The notes under the pieces were generated by a model. The model saw only the letters and a list, made by a program, of their open reading frames with translations. It was not told the DNA's origin and ran no database searches. A stretch of DNA of 64,000 nucleotides, taken from assembly GCA_907164885.2 (NCBI GenBank), contig OU015492.1, positions 198,083,960 to 198,147,959 on the forward strand, read 5' to 3'. Of this stretch, positions 44,833 to 58,502 are shown one piece after another. The translations under genes and the position numbers were made by a program. Each line of letters begins with the position of its first letter. Position 1 is the first letter of the stretch. Source of the stretch: Dolomedes plantarius. Its lineage: Eukaryota; Arthropoda; Arachnida; Araneae; Dolomedidae.

Positions 44833-46195
44833 CTCAATCATATGATAAAGCGTTCCAGCACTCTACTATATCCCCGTCACGTATGTCGTTTCTGTTAATT
44901 AAAATTTAGCACAACAATGAATTAAGCACGGTAATATATCACATTACAAATGACTTCTTTTCCTTAGAGTACGCATGCACCACGTGTTTACATATGTTTA
45001 TGTTAGCTACGTATTCACAACGCAATAGAATGATTAACTTGACTGTAAATTAACCACGATCTCAAAGAATGGTATAGTTTAGTTTGACGCTATTTATGGG
45101 AGCGTTTTAAATATTTAATATTAAGTGTATTCTTCTTGACATATTTCGAGAGACCTTAGCGCATTAATTTTGATCTGCTTAATTTAAACTTCGCTTTTAC
45201 AGTTAAGTTGAAAATAATGTCATAGCATACGAAATTTTGAACTTTGAGAGTTCTTGTTTCATACATTGAAATTATCGAAGTTACATTGATTTCTATTATC
45301 GGGAGCTAGAAAGTTTAAAAAAATTTATTAAAATTAAATAATTTACAACAGAAACCGTAATAAAGAAAATATGCGCACGCGTGTAAAATTGTGATTAGAG
45401 GAAGCGATTTATTAAGCACTGTTCCGTACTAAAAACTTTGCAAAGGAATTTTTCGCATGATGTTTGATACAAAATTACTAAATGATTGTTTCTTAAGACT
45501 TTTGGAAATTTTAACATTATATATTACAAAAATTTGATCTTCTTTACTAAATTATGATATATGATACGAGCTATTACGTGTTATCTTCAACATTTTCTCG
45601 GCTCCTCTTTCCTCACTCAGAGGTATTTTCATAATTTAAGGTTATCACCCCTTCGTACGTCTAGACACATTTATGTCGCGTTCGTCCATGACGGATTAAA
45701 TAGGTCATCATGCAATTTGTTCATCCATTGGGGAAATTACTATTTTTGGCTGTGTTGGGGAAATCTAACTTGCTTACATTTTTGCACGTCATCAATCGTC
45801 TCTATTATTTCTGTAAAATTTTGTCTTATTTTAATGTCGGTTGCGTTTAGTTAAGATTAAGCACTTATTAGTACTTTATATTTTTTATAATTTTATGACG
45901 TAATTAAAGTTTAAAACGTTATTCCACCCCTCGCTTTATAAACTATTAGATTATTATAATTTCTGCTAGTAACCCCATCTCGTTTCACTCGATACGTAAA
46001 ATGAAAAAATAGAATGTTGTACTAAAACGAATTTTTCTGGTAATATTATGACGCAGTACTTTTAAACTTTTCAATCGTCAGAATAAACATGCGCGAAATA
46101 AATCTTGGTGTGTCCAAATTGGATAATATGTTTTAAAATTTATATATCTTTGTTAATCTAAAGGTTCCAATTTCTAAGGTGAAATAAAAGGCATT
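44833..46195. other. AT-rich spacer, nothing recognised
   Basis: 1.36 kb. The 97-codon frame at 45561 has no recognisable motif. Confidence 0.45.
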
Positions 46196-46575
46196 TCCTA
46201 ACGAACCTAGCGTAGTTTAGGGGGTAGAGTCTGGCCCAAGGTATTCCAGTGGAAAAGCGTTGGACTTCGGACGGAGGATGCTCTAATCCCGACGAGTGCC
46301 GTCAAGTACTTTATCTCCGCTTGTCATTGGCTCTTTAAATTCATAGACCGGAAATTCCTTCACTGTGGTCAGAGAGAGGGGTTAGGTACGAGCCCTCGTG
46401 ATGTCGCCCTTGGGGATGCTCGGTCAAAATTGAGGGAGAACCTGGCTTAGTCGGAGTCTAACCCTTGTGGTGCAATCCTAAAATGGAGCCACAATTTCTC
46501 TGTCCACAGAGGTTTGTGTACGAGGTCTGGTATGCTGGGAGCATGGGGATGTAAATCGCAATAACAAGAACAGAT
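46196..46575 (+). mobile_element. tRNA-derived SINE, copy 2
   Basis: Head TAGCGTAGTTTAGGGGGTAGAG (A-box-like) followed by GGATGCTCTAATCCCGACG (B-box-like). The body block GATGCTCGGTCAAAATTGAG is shared with copy 1 at 9921, and the tail is GCAATAACAAGAACAG. Shorter than copy 1, which carries extra internal sequence. Confidence 0.65.
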
Positions 46576-47329
46576 CGTAGCATACAAATCTTGAGGTTTA
46601 GGGATGGGCATTCCTCCCCCCCTCCCCTCAACTTCTATATGTCGTTTAATTGGTGCCTGAAGGGTAGAATGGATGGTTTTGGATAGCTTGGGAAACGTAC
46701 TACAAAAATTTCTCTTAAAAATGAGTGTTAAAAGAAAAAAAAAGTTAATACATTTTATATGTTCGGGACAACATCTTGCATGGTTGTCTTAAACGGAATA
46801 GATGTGAAGATGCGAGGGACAGTCACTTCTTCACCCTGCTGAGGGGGAGGGTTCAGTTAGTAATGCCCCGGCCACGGGGTTCGAAGACGCAAGTTTAGTT
46901 ATCTCCATAGACAGGAAGAAGGCCGTTACAAAGTGCAGACAATATAAACTGAATTCCTTATGCAAAATGGCATCATCTATTGCCCGTAAAGAGAAGTTTA
47001 TTACTGTAAGCGTTTATTTAGCGTTTACTTTCCACAAACTTAATTAAATTATTTTTCAAAATAGTTACGGTATTTCACCTATTGTTTCTTCATATAATTT
47101 ACTAATTCACACATTAAAGTATCTCTCATTATCCTCGCCGACGATTTTTCTTGATTCATTAAGCATTGGTGTGTTATCATCTTCCATACATATGTTTATG
47201 ATATACGTTGGTCAAATTATAAAGGAACAATTTTCATAATGATCTTAAGCGTGAAATTTTGAAAGTTACAATTGCTCTAAAAAGAAAACAAAATCAGTTG
47301 TTCTGAAATCATACAAGAATACTTCAATA
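46576..47329. other. spacer, nothing recognised
   Basis: About 750 bases; 46600-46920 is relatively GC-rich but without a recognisable unit. Confidence 0.45.
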
Positions 47330-47331
47330 TA

Positions 47332-48741
47332 CACTGCTGGCCACTGTAAATGCAACACCCTGAAGGAAACATGCAAATAACATGAAATTTACAACATGCA
47401 TTAGCGGAGGTGAGATATGCAAATGATTAGAATTTCAGCGCAGACGCACATCACACGCGCCTGTGGCGCCACTTCTAAGCGCTATTTAAGGCTTGGAGAT
47501 TTCGATGATTTCAAGTTCGGCAATTGTGTTTTTCTTGTGGTTTTTTCAAAAAAACGATCAATTATGCCTCGTCGAAAACAGCGATCATCTTTTGATCAAG
47601 TATCCGAGTTCGACAGAGGAAGGATAGTGGCCTACCGAGATTGTGGATTATCTTTCAGGGAAATCGGTAGTCGTGTTGGACGAAACCAAACAACTGTAAT
47701 GCGGATATGTGATCGTTGGATGCAGGAGGGTACGACGGACCGGCGTGTTCGATCGCATCCACCTCAGCGCACCACTTCACGTGATGACAGGCAAATTGTG
47801 CGCATGGCAGTGACGGATCGCTCAGTCACATCACGAACCATAGCACAGCACATGCAGTCTGTAACGCATCATCCAGTGTCTGCGCGTACCATTCGACGCC
47901 GTTTACAGCAGAGTGATCTGTCCGCAAGACGTCCATTGCTTTGTTTACCTTTTGACGCAGAACCACAGACGTCTCCGCCGCCAATGGTGCGATGACAGAA
48001 GGATGTGGACAGCAGAATGGAATGAAATTGTCTTTACTGACGAATCAGGCTTCTGTCTGCAACACCACGATGGTCGCATTTGAGTCTGGAGACACCGTGA
48101 AGAGAGGATGCTGAAGAGCTGCGTTATGCACCGCCACACTGGTCCTGCACCGGGTATTATGGTATGGGGCGGTATTGAATATCACTCTCGCACACCTCTA
48201 GTACGCATTGCCGGTACTTTAAACAGCCAGCGCTACATCTCCGAGGTGTTGGAGTCAGTTGTCCTACCTTACCTTCAGGGCTTGCCCACATCCATATTTT
48301 AACAGGATAATGCGCGACCACACGTGGCACGCATTGTCCAACGGTTCTTCGTCAATCGCCAGATTGAATTGCTTCCCTGACCGCCTCGCTCTCCGGATCT
48401 TTCGCCGATAGAAAACATGTGGTCAATGGTTGCTCTACCATTGACCCAGATTCCATCCCCAGCTGCCACAGCAGATCAACTTTGGCAACGTGTGGAAGCT
48501 GCTTGGTCTGCTGTACCCTAAGAACTCATCCAAAGTCTCTTTGAATCAATGCCGAGGCGTGTGGCAGCGGTGATCTCCAACAATGGCGGCTACTCTGGCT
48601 ACTGATTCTGGAAGGAACCACACTTCACAGAAGTCTATAAATTTAATCATTTGATACTTGGTCAACATGTTATCTACAAAATAAAATTTGTTGTGATATC
48701 TCTTGTCTTTCTTGGTGTTGCAATTTGGGTGGCCAGCAGTG
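47332..48741 (+). mobile_element. Tc1-like element, DD34E, decayed
   Basis: 1410 bp with TIRs CACTGCTGGCCAC...GCAACACC / GGTGTTGCA...GGTGGCCAGCAGTG, flanked by TA (47330-47331, 48742-48743). One transposase relic inside. Confidence 0.93.
47564..48605 (+). pseudogene. Tc1-like DD34E transposase relic
   Basis: ATG at 47564 starts MPRRKQRSSFDQVSEFDRGR. The paired HTH region has GLSFREIGSRVGRNQTTVMR and the second HTH HPVSARTIRRRLQ. Then FTDESGF (first Asp), GIMVWGGI, QDNARPH (second Asp) and SPDLSPIENMW (Glu), with 34 residues between the last two acids. It would catalyse TA-targeted cut and paste. Broken by a one-base shift at about 47947 and in-frame stops after HHDGRI, before QDNARPH, inside LLP.PPRSPDL and after WSAVP. 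The C-terminus PRRVAAVISNNGGYSGY is present. Confidence 0.9.
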
Positions 48742-48743
48742 TA

Positions 48744-51700
48744 TTTTAAATCTAAATACAAAGTACTAAAAAAATTAAATGTGGACCAACTGTTTTAAGG
48801 AAAAAATTACATAAGTAGATTAATAAGATCTAAATAACATAAAACTAAAATTACAATCAATTTATACGACAAAATATGACGTTTGTTCACAAATTATTCA
48901 ATAAAATGTATAATTCTGGGAAAATATTACAAGAAAAGCTATACAGATCTTAAAGGTAATATTATATTGAAGTTAATGTTATATTATAATATAAAAAAGT
49001 TTTAGTATTGACAGAGTAAAACAAAATCATAAAATTATACTAATTACATACGAAACTCATGACAAATATAGCAAAAAGTTGTACTGTAAATGTTTATTAC
49101 CTCCCAGACCTTCCCAGTTTCTCATTGCAATTCTCTCTTAGTATAACACATTTACACACAAAGTCAATAATATGTAAATGAAAGTTATAAATTACATAGT
49201 ACGTATTACATTTTAATCATCTGATGTCTTTAAGATTTTACAAGCTACTCATATAAATAGGTCAGATTATTTAAAAGCCCTTTCGTTAAAATTAAAGATT
49301 ATTTGGATTATGGTGCTTTCAAATTTGTCATAATTTTGGTCACATTTATTTCGGTAGATGTCGAGATACTTAGTGGATCTTTAATCAGCTTAAGCCACTT
49401 TGGAACGAGTTTAATCGGTGTAATTTGTAAACTTTATTATATACGAGAAGAGCATAAAACTCCCATTCTCCGTTCAATTACACTTAATAATTATGAAAAA
49501 AGACTTAATTTACTAAAGATATTTGAAAATTTTCATATTTATAATTATTTAAACTGCATCGAGTAAAATTACTTCAGTAGTAGGTATAAGTTCAATTGTT
49601 AACGGTTACTTTCAATGCCAAAAGTACAAAAGTCGAGAAAAATGACTCAATCATCATATTTTTGTGCAAATTTTGTAAAAGCCAATATCGCGGAAAATTT
49701 TCCTTTTTATAAATTATTTACAATGAAAAAAAGCTCTAAATTACACGTGTAAATGTACGCAAGGTACAAAGATAAGTAATTCATTTCAGTGTATTTCTAT
49801 AAACTCTCTAATACTTCAAAACGAGAAGAGAGGTCTTTCCGTAATAATACTTATTCCGTGGCTACTTTACTGTAGTGAAGAACTTATAATTAAGCTTTAA
49901 AAAAAACTCATACTAAAAATGCTTAACAAAATGTCCTCTGGGAATTCAAATTAATTCATAATTCCGGTTGCAACTCTGAGGTCATCAGACCAGGAAAAGG
50001 AAAATGCTGAATGCGGAAAAGGAAAATGAAAGAAGTTCATGCCTAAAATATATTTCCTTGCTTATGTTTATAACCAGAAATAAAATGCCTTTATATATCT
50101 TATTTCTTGGTTTTAATAAACAAATACGGAAAAATCTATTTCGACTTTATTAGTAAATAATTTTATATTAAGTAAAGAAGCTTGGAATCCATACCTTAAA
50201 TTTACTTCATCTGTTTGATGTAAAGATGTAATTATTATAAAGCTGTATCATATATCCCCCAGTATTCAATTTTGACTTCGAATAATAACAAGATCTCAGT
50301 TATTTAATTAATGGGAAAACATCCCTATTGAAGAAGTACCTATATTTACGAGCAGGAAAAAGACCAAATCTCTTTAATGTAATGAATTATAGCTCAGTTA
50401 GAAATAAATATTACTTGGCAGAAAATTACTTATTTGGATACTTCTCCTTTACTTCCAAAAAATCATTCTTTTGAGATCCGTTATCATCGTGATGTATAGC
50501 CATCATGTTGTGATCTATAACTATTACTATTCACTTTATGTAATCAACGATAGTAATGAAGGAAAAGGACTCATGTCATTACATTAAAGAATTCATGATC
50601 TATGTCTAAGGTATTAAGTTTGCCAAACAGAGACATCTGTTTGATAAATGTTAGAAAAGACTGATTTAATCATATACGTAAGACAAAGCTACTCGAAGTG
50701 ACTGATATATTCTCTGAAAGTTATCAAGACTTTTAATTAGTTGGTTGAGATATTTGAAGTTGGGAAATCATGAAATACTAATGAAGGTATATCAAATACT
50801 ACATTTCAATAAATGAACTACCTCCTACACTTCAAAGAAATCTTCAGCTTTAAGAACCTAGAATGAAACTTCAGAAACCTCCATAAATAACTAACGATTC
50901 TCATAATATGCTTATTACAACCTAAAAAAGTATAATTGTTGATGAGCTTGCTGTCTTGAGTTTATATAATGTTATTTAGGTCAGTCGTTCTTCAATTCAA
51001 AGTTTTGGGGAATTAGGGATATATTTGCGGGGGAAAATGCTTAAATTGCTGTATATATTAAAGTAAATATTTTTCCCACTACCTTTTTACTCTTGAAGTT
51101 GAGAGACCTTTTATTTCTGGTATGTTGTTCTGGATAGCATCCTTACTTAATACGGTTTCGTATTACATACGGTTTAGCTCCTTACTTACGTTTTCTTTCA
51201 GAAAACTCTGTCGCTATTTAAAAACACCTTTTGATCTTCCTTAAAAAAGGCTCTAAATTATTGTTTCTCTGAAACAAATAATGACCATTTTGGGATGTGT
51301 ATTTGGATTAACTTTTAAACTTTATACATTATTGAAATTACTTTGCTAATTTTGTATTCCATAGATACAAAATAATAGACATACCAGTCACCAAATATAT
51401 TTAATATTCTCCAACAACAAAATGGATGTGTGTTCCAGAGTTTGCGTAGCATCAAATATAAGTTACATAAAATTTAAATCAATAAATATAATTTATTGTT
51501 TTAGTGGAGACTTGCACAGTTTTAATAACAATCTTAGATACACAAAGTTTTCAATTTATGTTACGAATAAGGAAGTTATAAGTCTCTAATGAAAGCTCAA
51601 AGGTTTCGAAAGAAAATGCTTCGTATGGGGTATCTCATAACTGATGTCAGCTAAAAAATATCTTACAGATCAGAATCCAACAAGTAATAACTTGTATTAT

Positions 51701-51847
51701 GATTTCTTAGTCTTTCGATATTAGGTAACAAAAATTGACATATATTTGTAGCATTATATTTTAGTGAGCGAATTAATAAAAAACCTTATAATGATAAATT
51801 TGTAAAGGCATTAAAGCATGTATTCTCGATGAATAGAAATATTAAGA
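48744..51847. other. AT-rich spacer, nothing recognised
   Basis: 3.1 kb with no supportable gene; the 87-codon frame at 49303 has no recognised motif. Confidence 0.5.
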
Positions 51848-52110
51848 AAGGTGTCCCAAATATCACCTACTCTAACTTTTTTTGGCATTTTACCGACTTT
51901 TTAGTTCCTGATTAGGCTGGAAAATCCAAGAACATCCCTAAGAAGTATTTCGTTTGGTATCCTGAGATCAACCAGCTCTAAAACCAGTGCCAGTTTAAGT
52001 TATGCAGCTAAATTGGAAAAATTTAAATTTTCAGTAAACTCCAGAGCGGTTCCTAATATCTCCTACCTCTGTTCCTCTTACTGCCTACCAGGCGAAATTA
52101 GGAGCACCTT
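51848..52110. repeat. possible small inverted-repeat element
   Basis: AAGGTGTCCCAAATATCACC at the left and GGCGAAATTAGGAGCACCTT at the right are imperfect inverted repeats. Similar motifs (GGTTCCTAATATCTCC at 52049; GGGCGATATTAGGCAC, inverted, at 52388) lie nearby. No target duplication could be fixed. Confidence 0.35.
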
Positions 52111-53229
52111 TTAAAATGCATTGCTAGCAAAGTCTCTGTTTTATGCACTTTCACATGGTATAAACAAAATTAGAATTTGGATGCACCTACCTGGTCATTC
52201 ACTGGAGTCTGATTCTTGGGAGCCAAAGTTTACGAAGACAACAGCCAAAACAACTTCAGACGCCATATAGTTTCTGTTGTCAGTGATAAAATCGTTGTCG
52301 CTATCGCCGCTGTTAGTACAAACCCAGTACTAAGAAGTTACTGCATTTTATCATACATTGCGCGAATCATACTTTAGAAACAAGAGTGGGCGATATTAGG
52401 CACAGGGACTCTCCCACTATACTTGGGACAATCCCCCTATATATTTACATATTACCTATTTAATAATTATAAATCTAAAAGAAAACTGTTTGAAATAGAT
52501 TTCAGGGCACTGTTGCTATCTTTTTATTGAATGAATAATGATTGTTTTCCTTAGTTTTATTAAGCATATAAAAGAATGTAGTACTAGAAACTATAAGATA
52601 AAAAATTTCATAATATTTACTCGTATAAATTTTTTTAAATAAATTTAATGTTAAAGCCATTTAATTTAAAACATCCGATAAAACGAAAATATAATTAAAG
52701 ATTTAAAGACAAATCTTATAATGCACGTTTTCCTTTTGTTGTTTTATCTATTTTGTGTAGTAAGAATATTTCAAAATACTTAAAAAAAGGCCAGTGGCAG
52801 AAAACTATTCTTCGCGATTAAATTAACTCTAGGGATATGAAGTTGTTAGACTTAATCTCAAATACTTCTACACTATCCCATAGATGTAGGTTTAATCCGC
52901 AAATTGAATTAAACAGTCACGAAATTAAACAACCACTGTTTATATCTCATTTCAGGTAATTAAGGGCATTTAATAACAGCAAATAATACTTCATTCGGAT
53001 TGTTTCATTGTAAACAGATTTCTAGAACGGGAAAATTGATTAAAGATGTCAAAATTGGAGATACAGAAACTGAAATCTAAGGACATGATTACATCTACAG
53101 ATTTCAACGTATTGTATCAAACAGTGAAACCATCAATATTTTGTCGGGTTTGATAATCAAGTTTTAAAGATGCATTGCGGTGGTGTCAAAATATGCGGTA
53201 TAAAGGCCAATATTTCCGATAATCGAAAC
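52111..53229. other. AT-rich spacer
   Basis: Apart from the inverted motif near 52388, nothing recognised. Confidence 0.45.
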
Positions 53230-53901
53230 TTAAGGGGACAAGGGACCTTCAAATTCGAATGTTTTTAATTTTCAATTTTTAACTCCATATACAAAATGAG
53301 AATAATTAATTTTCTATTTTACTACATTAAAAACCTTTAGAATTCAAAATAAGGAATTTTTGGCAGAATCATGCCCGTTTTTCAAAAAAAATTTCAAAAA
53401 CGCTAACTTTTTCAAAAAACTCTATGCACATTATATATCAATTAAAATTCTTAAATTTTGTATTATAAGTTTACCATATGTATATAGATATAAATGTGCA
53501 TTTAATTTTTTTATATGAATCTAACGTCTTAAATAATTTTTTTTCTATTCTGTCTGTTATTTTTTTATGTTTTTACTTTATTTTATGATCTATAAATTTG
53601 AAAAATATTTGTGATTTCAAAGAATTATGCACAGTTTTGTGACAAACACTTCGCATAACAATTCTGAGAAATTTGAAAGATATCAAAAGAAAATGAAAAA
53701 AGCATGGAGCCTTTTGAAAAATTCTATTATTTTTAAAGAACATTTTGATAAGCAGGTCCTATTCCTCCACAAAATGCTAATTTGTGAATTCTAAATATCT
53801 TCAATGCAGTAGAAAAGAATGTTAATTATGTTCATGGGGTATATAGAGTAAAATATTGAAAATTATAGAAGATCGAGATTGAAGGTGCCTTGTTCCCTTA
53901 A
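53230..53901. mobile_element. foldback MITE (672-bp family), copy 2, complete
   Basis: 672 bp from TTAAGGGGACAAGGGACC to TGCCTTGTTCCCTTAA, TTAA at both ends. Nearly the whole length forms two imperfect inverted arms of about 300 bp. No coding potential. Related to 26375-27434 and 38100-38515. Confidence 0.85.
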
Positions 53902-54209
53902 TGAGATTGATATCTATATTCCATCTTTTATTTTTATTCTTGGAAATTTCTTTCTTTCCTTTTAATAACAGATAGTTTTTATAAATTATCTAGAAATAAT
54001 TTTATGGTACGTCACAGTTTAGAAAATAATTAAAGAATTATTCTTTTATGCCTTTCATAGTTTCCCCCCAAACGTAAGCAATGCACAAGAGAATATTACA
54101 TTCTACGAATAACAAAATATCAAAAATATTTCTATTTCAGAAACAAGAATACGTACACTTGTCTAGCTAACATTGTTTTTCATGGATTCTGCGTCGATTT
54201 TATACATAA
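53902..54209. other. AT-rich spacer, nothing recognised
   Basis: About 310 bases. Confidence 0.5.
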
Positions 54210-54289
54210 ACTAGCTGAAAACCCGCGCTTCGCTACGGAGTACATTCAAATTAAATACAACGGTCAATGTATACAATTGATGTAAAGAA

Positions 54290-54350
<61 letters not shown>

Positions 54351-54883
54351 TTATAAAAAAATCGTAAGGGATATTTATTTTTTTTGGATAATATCCAATC
54401 GTCTGCTGCATTAGAAAGAAAAAGAATATCATTTTTGTCTATTTAGTTGTTATGCACGTGACGATAAAGTTATTTAAAGTACCAGAAAAAGAAATCACGT
54501 GATCAACATTTAATAAATTAAATTCTAGAAATTAATCTTTAAAAAATCACCAAAAATCAGAAAATCAAGGTAAAGGTTCGAAAAAGATTTCATCTTGAAG
54601 GAATTTTTATGATCTTCCTCGTGATATAAATTTTATAACCCTCAATGTATTATTTTAAATGCAAACGTAAAAAAGTTTAAAAAATAGCTTAAAAATTTAA
54701 TTAAAAAAATCTAAGTAGAATTTTTGAAAAATCTTTCTTAGTGCACCCCTACACTATTAGAAGAATCGCCATGCAAAATTTCAGCCCTTTAGGTCCAGCG
54801 GTTTGGTCTGTGCGTTGTATGTCAGCCTGTCAGTCAGTCAGTGAATGAATGAGTCAGTTACGGAACTGTTTTATATATATAGA
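54210..54883 (-). mobile_element. Helitron family 1, copy 3 (complete)
   Basis: 674 bp; the plus strand starts ACTAGCTGAAAACCCGCGCTT and ends CAGTTACGGAACTG...TATATATAGA, i.e. the reverse complements of the CTAGT end with GC hairpin and of the TC end. Flanks are T after CTAGT and A before TC in element orientation: insertion between A and T. Contains a (TA)n array at 54295-54346. No coding. Confidence 0.9.
54295..54346. repeat. (TA)n array in Helitron copy 3
   Basis: TA dinucleotides at the family's usual site. Confidence 0.95.
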
Positions 54884-55185
54884 TGGTAAATGAATCGTAT
54901 TCATCAATTGACTCTTCCGAAGTTCACTTAAAATATCAGAAGAAAGAAACAGATTTTGTTTTAGCACAATGCAGTAATATTTAGTAGAAATAACAATCAG
55001 ATTATCTATTTTAAAACAGAATGTCTGTTTTGTAAGTACATATAACTTTCCCGGACTCTATAATCTTCACAGTACTAATGGAAAAGAACTTTAGATTGAG
55101 TAAACAAACTTTCAAATAATATACAGCCTACATCGTTAGATGGCGATATTGATTACCTTGCTAGCGATTTATGTTTACTATAATA
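54884..55185. other. spacer, nothing recognised
   Basis: About 300 bases between the Helitron and the mariner relic. Confidence 0.5.
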
Positions 55186-55448
55186 CAGGGTCACCGAAAA
55201 AGGTGTCCACGATTGCCACGTGAAATAAAGAACCATGGAACAGAACTCACGGTGTTTATTTTTTTCACGAAAAGATACAGAAACGAATCAAGTTTTGGAC
55301 ATAACCTGATAGGTTTCGATATGAGCACCCTTCGGCGCTCGCCATATATCTAGGCGATAGTCGATCTCCTACCAGGTACTCTCGATCATAGCGGGAGCAG
55401 TCGCTATTGTAGCAGTGATAGTTTACATACATTGATATACATACATAT

Positions 55449-55652
<204 letters not shown>

Positions 55653-55693
55653 TTATTTATTTATTTATTTAGGGGAGGGGTGTCAGGAGATGT

Positions 55694-55985
55694 CTTTTTC
55701 AGGAGACGCCATTTACCGGACATAATATATGTCCCGTAAATGGCGTAGTCCCGGATCTTCTCAGCGTACACAATGTTTTCCAGGTAATCCCATAGGAAAA
55801 AGACTAGAGGGGTCAAATCAGGGTTTCTTCGGAGGTCAAAATTTTCGACCGACCCTTCCGATCCAACGCCAAAACCGATTAGGAGGAGGATTTGAATCCC
55901 ACATGGGGAGTGCCTCCCAATGTAGGAGGAAACGCGACGTCATAGCGGCGGCCCATGCCCCCAGCGCAGTCACGGTCACCATGTC
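55694..55985 (-). pseudogene. mariner-like transposase, catalytic C-terminal fragment
   Basis: Minus-strand pieces GTPHVGF, FWRWIGRVGRK, then (after a shift) RNPDLTPLVFFLWDYLENIV and YAEKIRDYA. This is the block around the third catalytic Asp of DDxD transposases (SPDLTPLDFFLWGYLK). Asp of LDFF has become Val. N-terminal two thirds absent. Confidence 0.7.
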
Positions 55986-56331
55986 ATAAAAAAAAATAAA
56001 ACTCCCAGAGTTAACATACCATCTGCTGCTACGCAAAATCTGATAGGTCGATTATTTTTCTCGGTGTGCACAACTGAAATCACGTACACCATTTTCCATT
56101 ACCCTGTATATTTACATAGTTTTAGAAGTTAGAAATAATTCTGTGAATATTTATGCTTTACTAAATTTCCCACTTATCCAAGGAACTTCAAGAAAGAAAA
56201 TTGCAATGTGAAAATTATAAGTGACATTTGATTGTGACGGCAAGGTTGCATAAGAGGTTCAAATCCTTTTAGGCTATTATTTATGTGAGCACTTTGCAAC
56301 TTGTAAGTTAGTTGTCTAACTTTAAAGACAG

Positions 56332-56333
<2 letters not shown>

Positions 56334-56400
<67 letters not shown>
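56334..56400. repeat. (TA)n array
   Basis: Directly abuts the pogo-type element's left end. Confidence 0.95.
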
Positions 56401-56403
<3 letters not shown>

Positions 56404-57013
56404 TCGAACCTCCATATATCGAACTGCCCTATATCGAAATTTTCTATATATCGAACTCTTAGCAAATCTCCGTGTTCATTACATAGAAAAACTGTTTCTA
56501 TATATCGAAAAAATCTCTATATTTCAAAATTTTTCTCAAGACATATTGAGATATTTTATTCCACTTTAGAATAAAATCTCCCAATTTTTGGCATTTGAAA
56601 TAATACGTCTTCGACTTCAATTCGCGGAAAATGTCCCTGATGAAGTTTTTAGTGGACTGAATAAATACGAACATTTCTTTGATGAACTTTCGGCAAAACT
56701 GGCTGTTCAGCAAGATATCCGTAGTTTTTTTTTATATAATGTAACTGTGATCATTGTAACCAATGTCTGGATTATAGTTTTTTTTAAAGGTGTGTAGTAC
56801 TCAATAAAGCTTTCATATTAATTCAATTTTAGTTATTAACTTTCATTTAATGTGATTCGCATATAAATTTGAGTTTCGTATACGAAAATTAGCTTTAATT
56901 TTAATGTTTTAGGAGAATTATGATAACACTAATTTCAATTCTATATATCGAAATTTCTATATATCGAATCTATTTCCGGCAATATGCTACTTCAATATAG
57001 GGAGGTTCGACTA
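56401..57013 (+). mobile_element. pogo/Tigger-type element, internally deleted
   Basis: About 613 bp with ends CAGTCGAACCTCC and GGAGGTTCGACT(A). Subterminal repeats of CTATATATCGAA occur at both ends in inverted orientation. Inserted next to or in a TA array (TA target). Contains the C-terminal part of a transposase. Confidence 0.85.
56588..56740 (+). pseudogene. pogo/Tigger transposase C-terminal fragment
   Basis: The frame includes EIIRLRLQFAENVPDEVFSG and ELSAKLAVQQDIRSFF. Pogo-family transposases end with a helical segment followed by a K/VQ..I..FF motif, after the DDE core. The HTH, CENP-B-like and DDE parts are deleted. The ATG at 56588 is simply the first in the frame. Confidence 0.55.
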
Positions 57014-58329
57014 TATATATGTGTGTTATTCTGTGTATTCCTCATACAATCCCAAACTTAAGCGATCTATGCGAAAGTTTATGGACAAAACCGATAAAAG
57101 ATTAAAGTTCCATTTTCTTATTTGTAAGATATTTTCAACATTTTTCTTTCCTAACAGTATGGATAAATTTAGAATGACTTGTGATTTAGAAATAGCAGCA
57201 TGCTATCGTTTAATTTTCCCGTTAAGATGTTTTAGATACGAATCAAACATTACTTCAGTTTTTACTCAGTCAGTAAGAAAAAATAATGCGTCCTGCAAAA
57301 TTAAGAAAAATAAAGTATCCAATTTTTAAAACAATGATAAAGAAATCTATATATGCTTTCGAAATTCACGAATAAAGTTTCTTTTTATTACTTATAAAGT
57401 ATTTAATATTTTCCTCTTGAAGAGTATGAATAATGACCTGTAATTTATGTATATCATTAGGTGAGTGCCTGATTTTCCCTTTTCTATAAGGATAGGTATT
57501 TGATTTCCACATAATATATACATAAAGCGGTGGAAAGACTAGTTAAGTTTTAATTAATGATTGATTTATCATGGTTAAAATAAACATATGCAGTTTTATG
57601 AAGATATGTTTTCTTGATAATAAAGAGTGAATGTTTTTTAATTATAAACAGACATTGAAAAAGTAAATTTTCCTGTACATTTAAAGATAAATCTCATATA
57701 TTACAAAACGTTAGTCGCTTATTTAGACAAGACCACATTTATTTCAAAGTGTTTTATAACTAAAAATAAATAGAAAATAATTTTAGGTGATAAAAAATAA
57801 TGAGTCATGATCTAAATTCGGAGATTCTATAAAATGGTTCCTTACAATAGAATAAAAAAATTATAATTATTTAATAGGTAAACACAATCATAAAATTTAA
57901 ATGCTATGTATTGTTTGAAATTGTTGCTAAAATTGTCTGGGGGATTTAATGTATCATGTAATACTTTGAGGTAAAACTATCATTGCGAGTGACCTCAAAA
58001 GGGAACACATACTGAAATTGCCAAGATGTCGATGCACGCAAGGCAGCCATTTTCTTAAGATGGAATTTAATAGCCCAGTTAAGTGTAATGATCAATGTTT
58101 GGAAGTGAACTTTAACATTGACTAACACGAGATACTATTTATGAGTGATACTACACGTATATAAAATTTTTGGAAAGTGTGGCTCTTTTTTTTAAATTTT
58201 TTACTCACAACCCTTTGCTTTGTCCATTTTCGGTAATTAAATACATTCAGTAATTACAGTTTTTTTTTTGCTACAAATATTTAACGTCAATACAAAATAA
58301 ATGTTTCAGTTATGAAGACATATGATAAT
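57014..58329. other. AT-rich spacer, nothing recognised
   Basis: 1.3 kb; the 102-codon frame at 57021 has no recognised motif. Confidence 0.45.
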
Positions 58330-58458
58330 ACTAGCTGAAAACCCGCACTTCGCTACGGAGTACATTCAAATTAAATAGAACGGTCAATGTATGCAATTAA
58401 TGCCAAAAATAAATAAATATATATATTTATAATAAATACGACGATCAATGTATACGAT

Positions 58459-58502
<44 letters not shown>

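Noticed and set aside
49303..49566. 87-codon frame in AT-rich DNA (similarly 45561, 57021, 21037, 35792)
   Set aside because: Composition and length are as expected by chance in AT-rich sequence; no recognisable domain.
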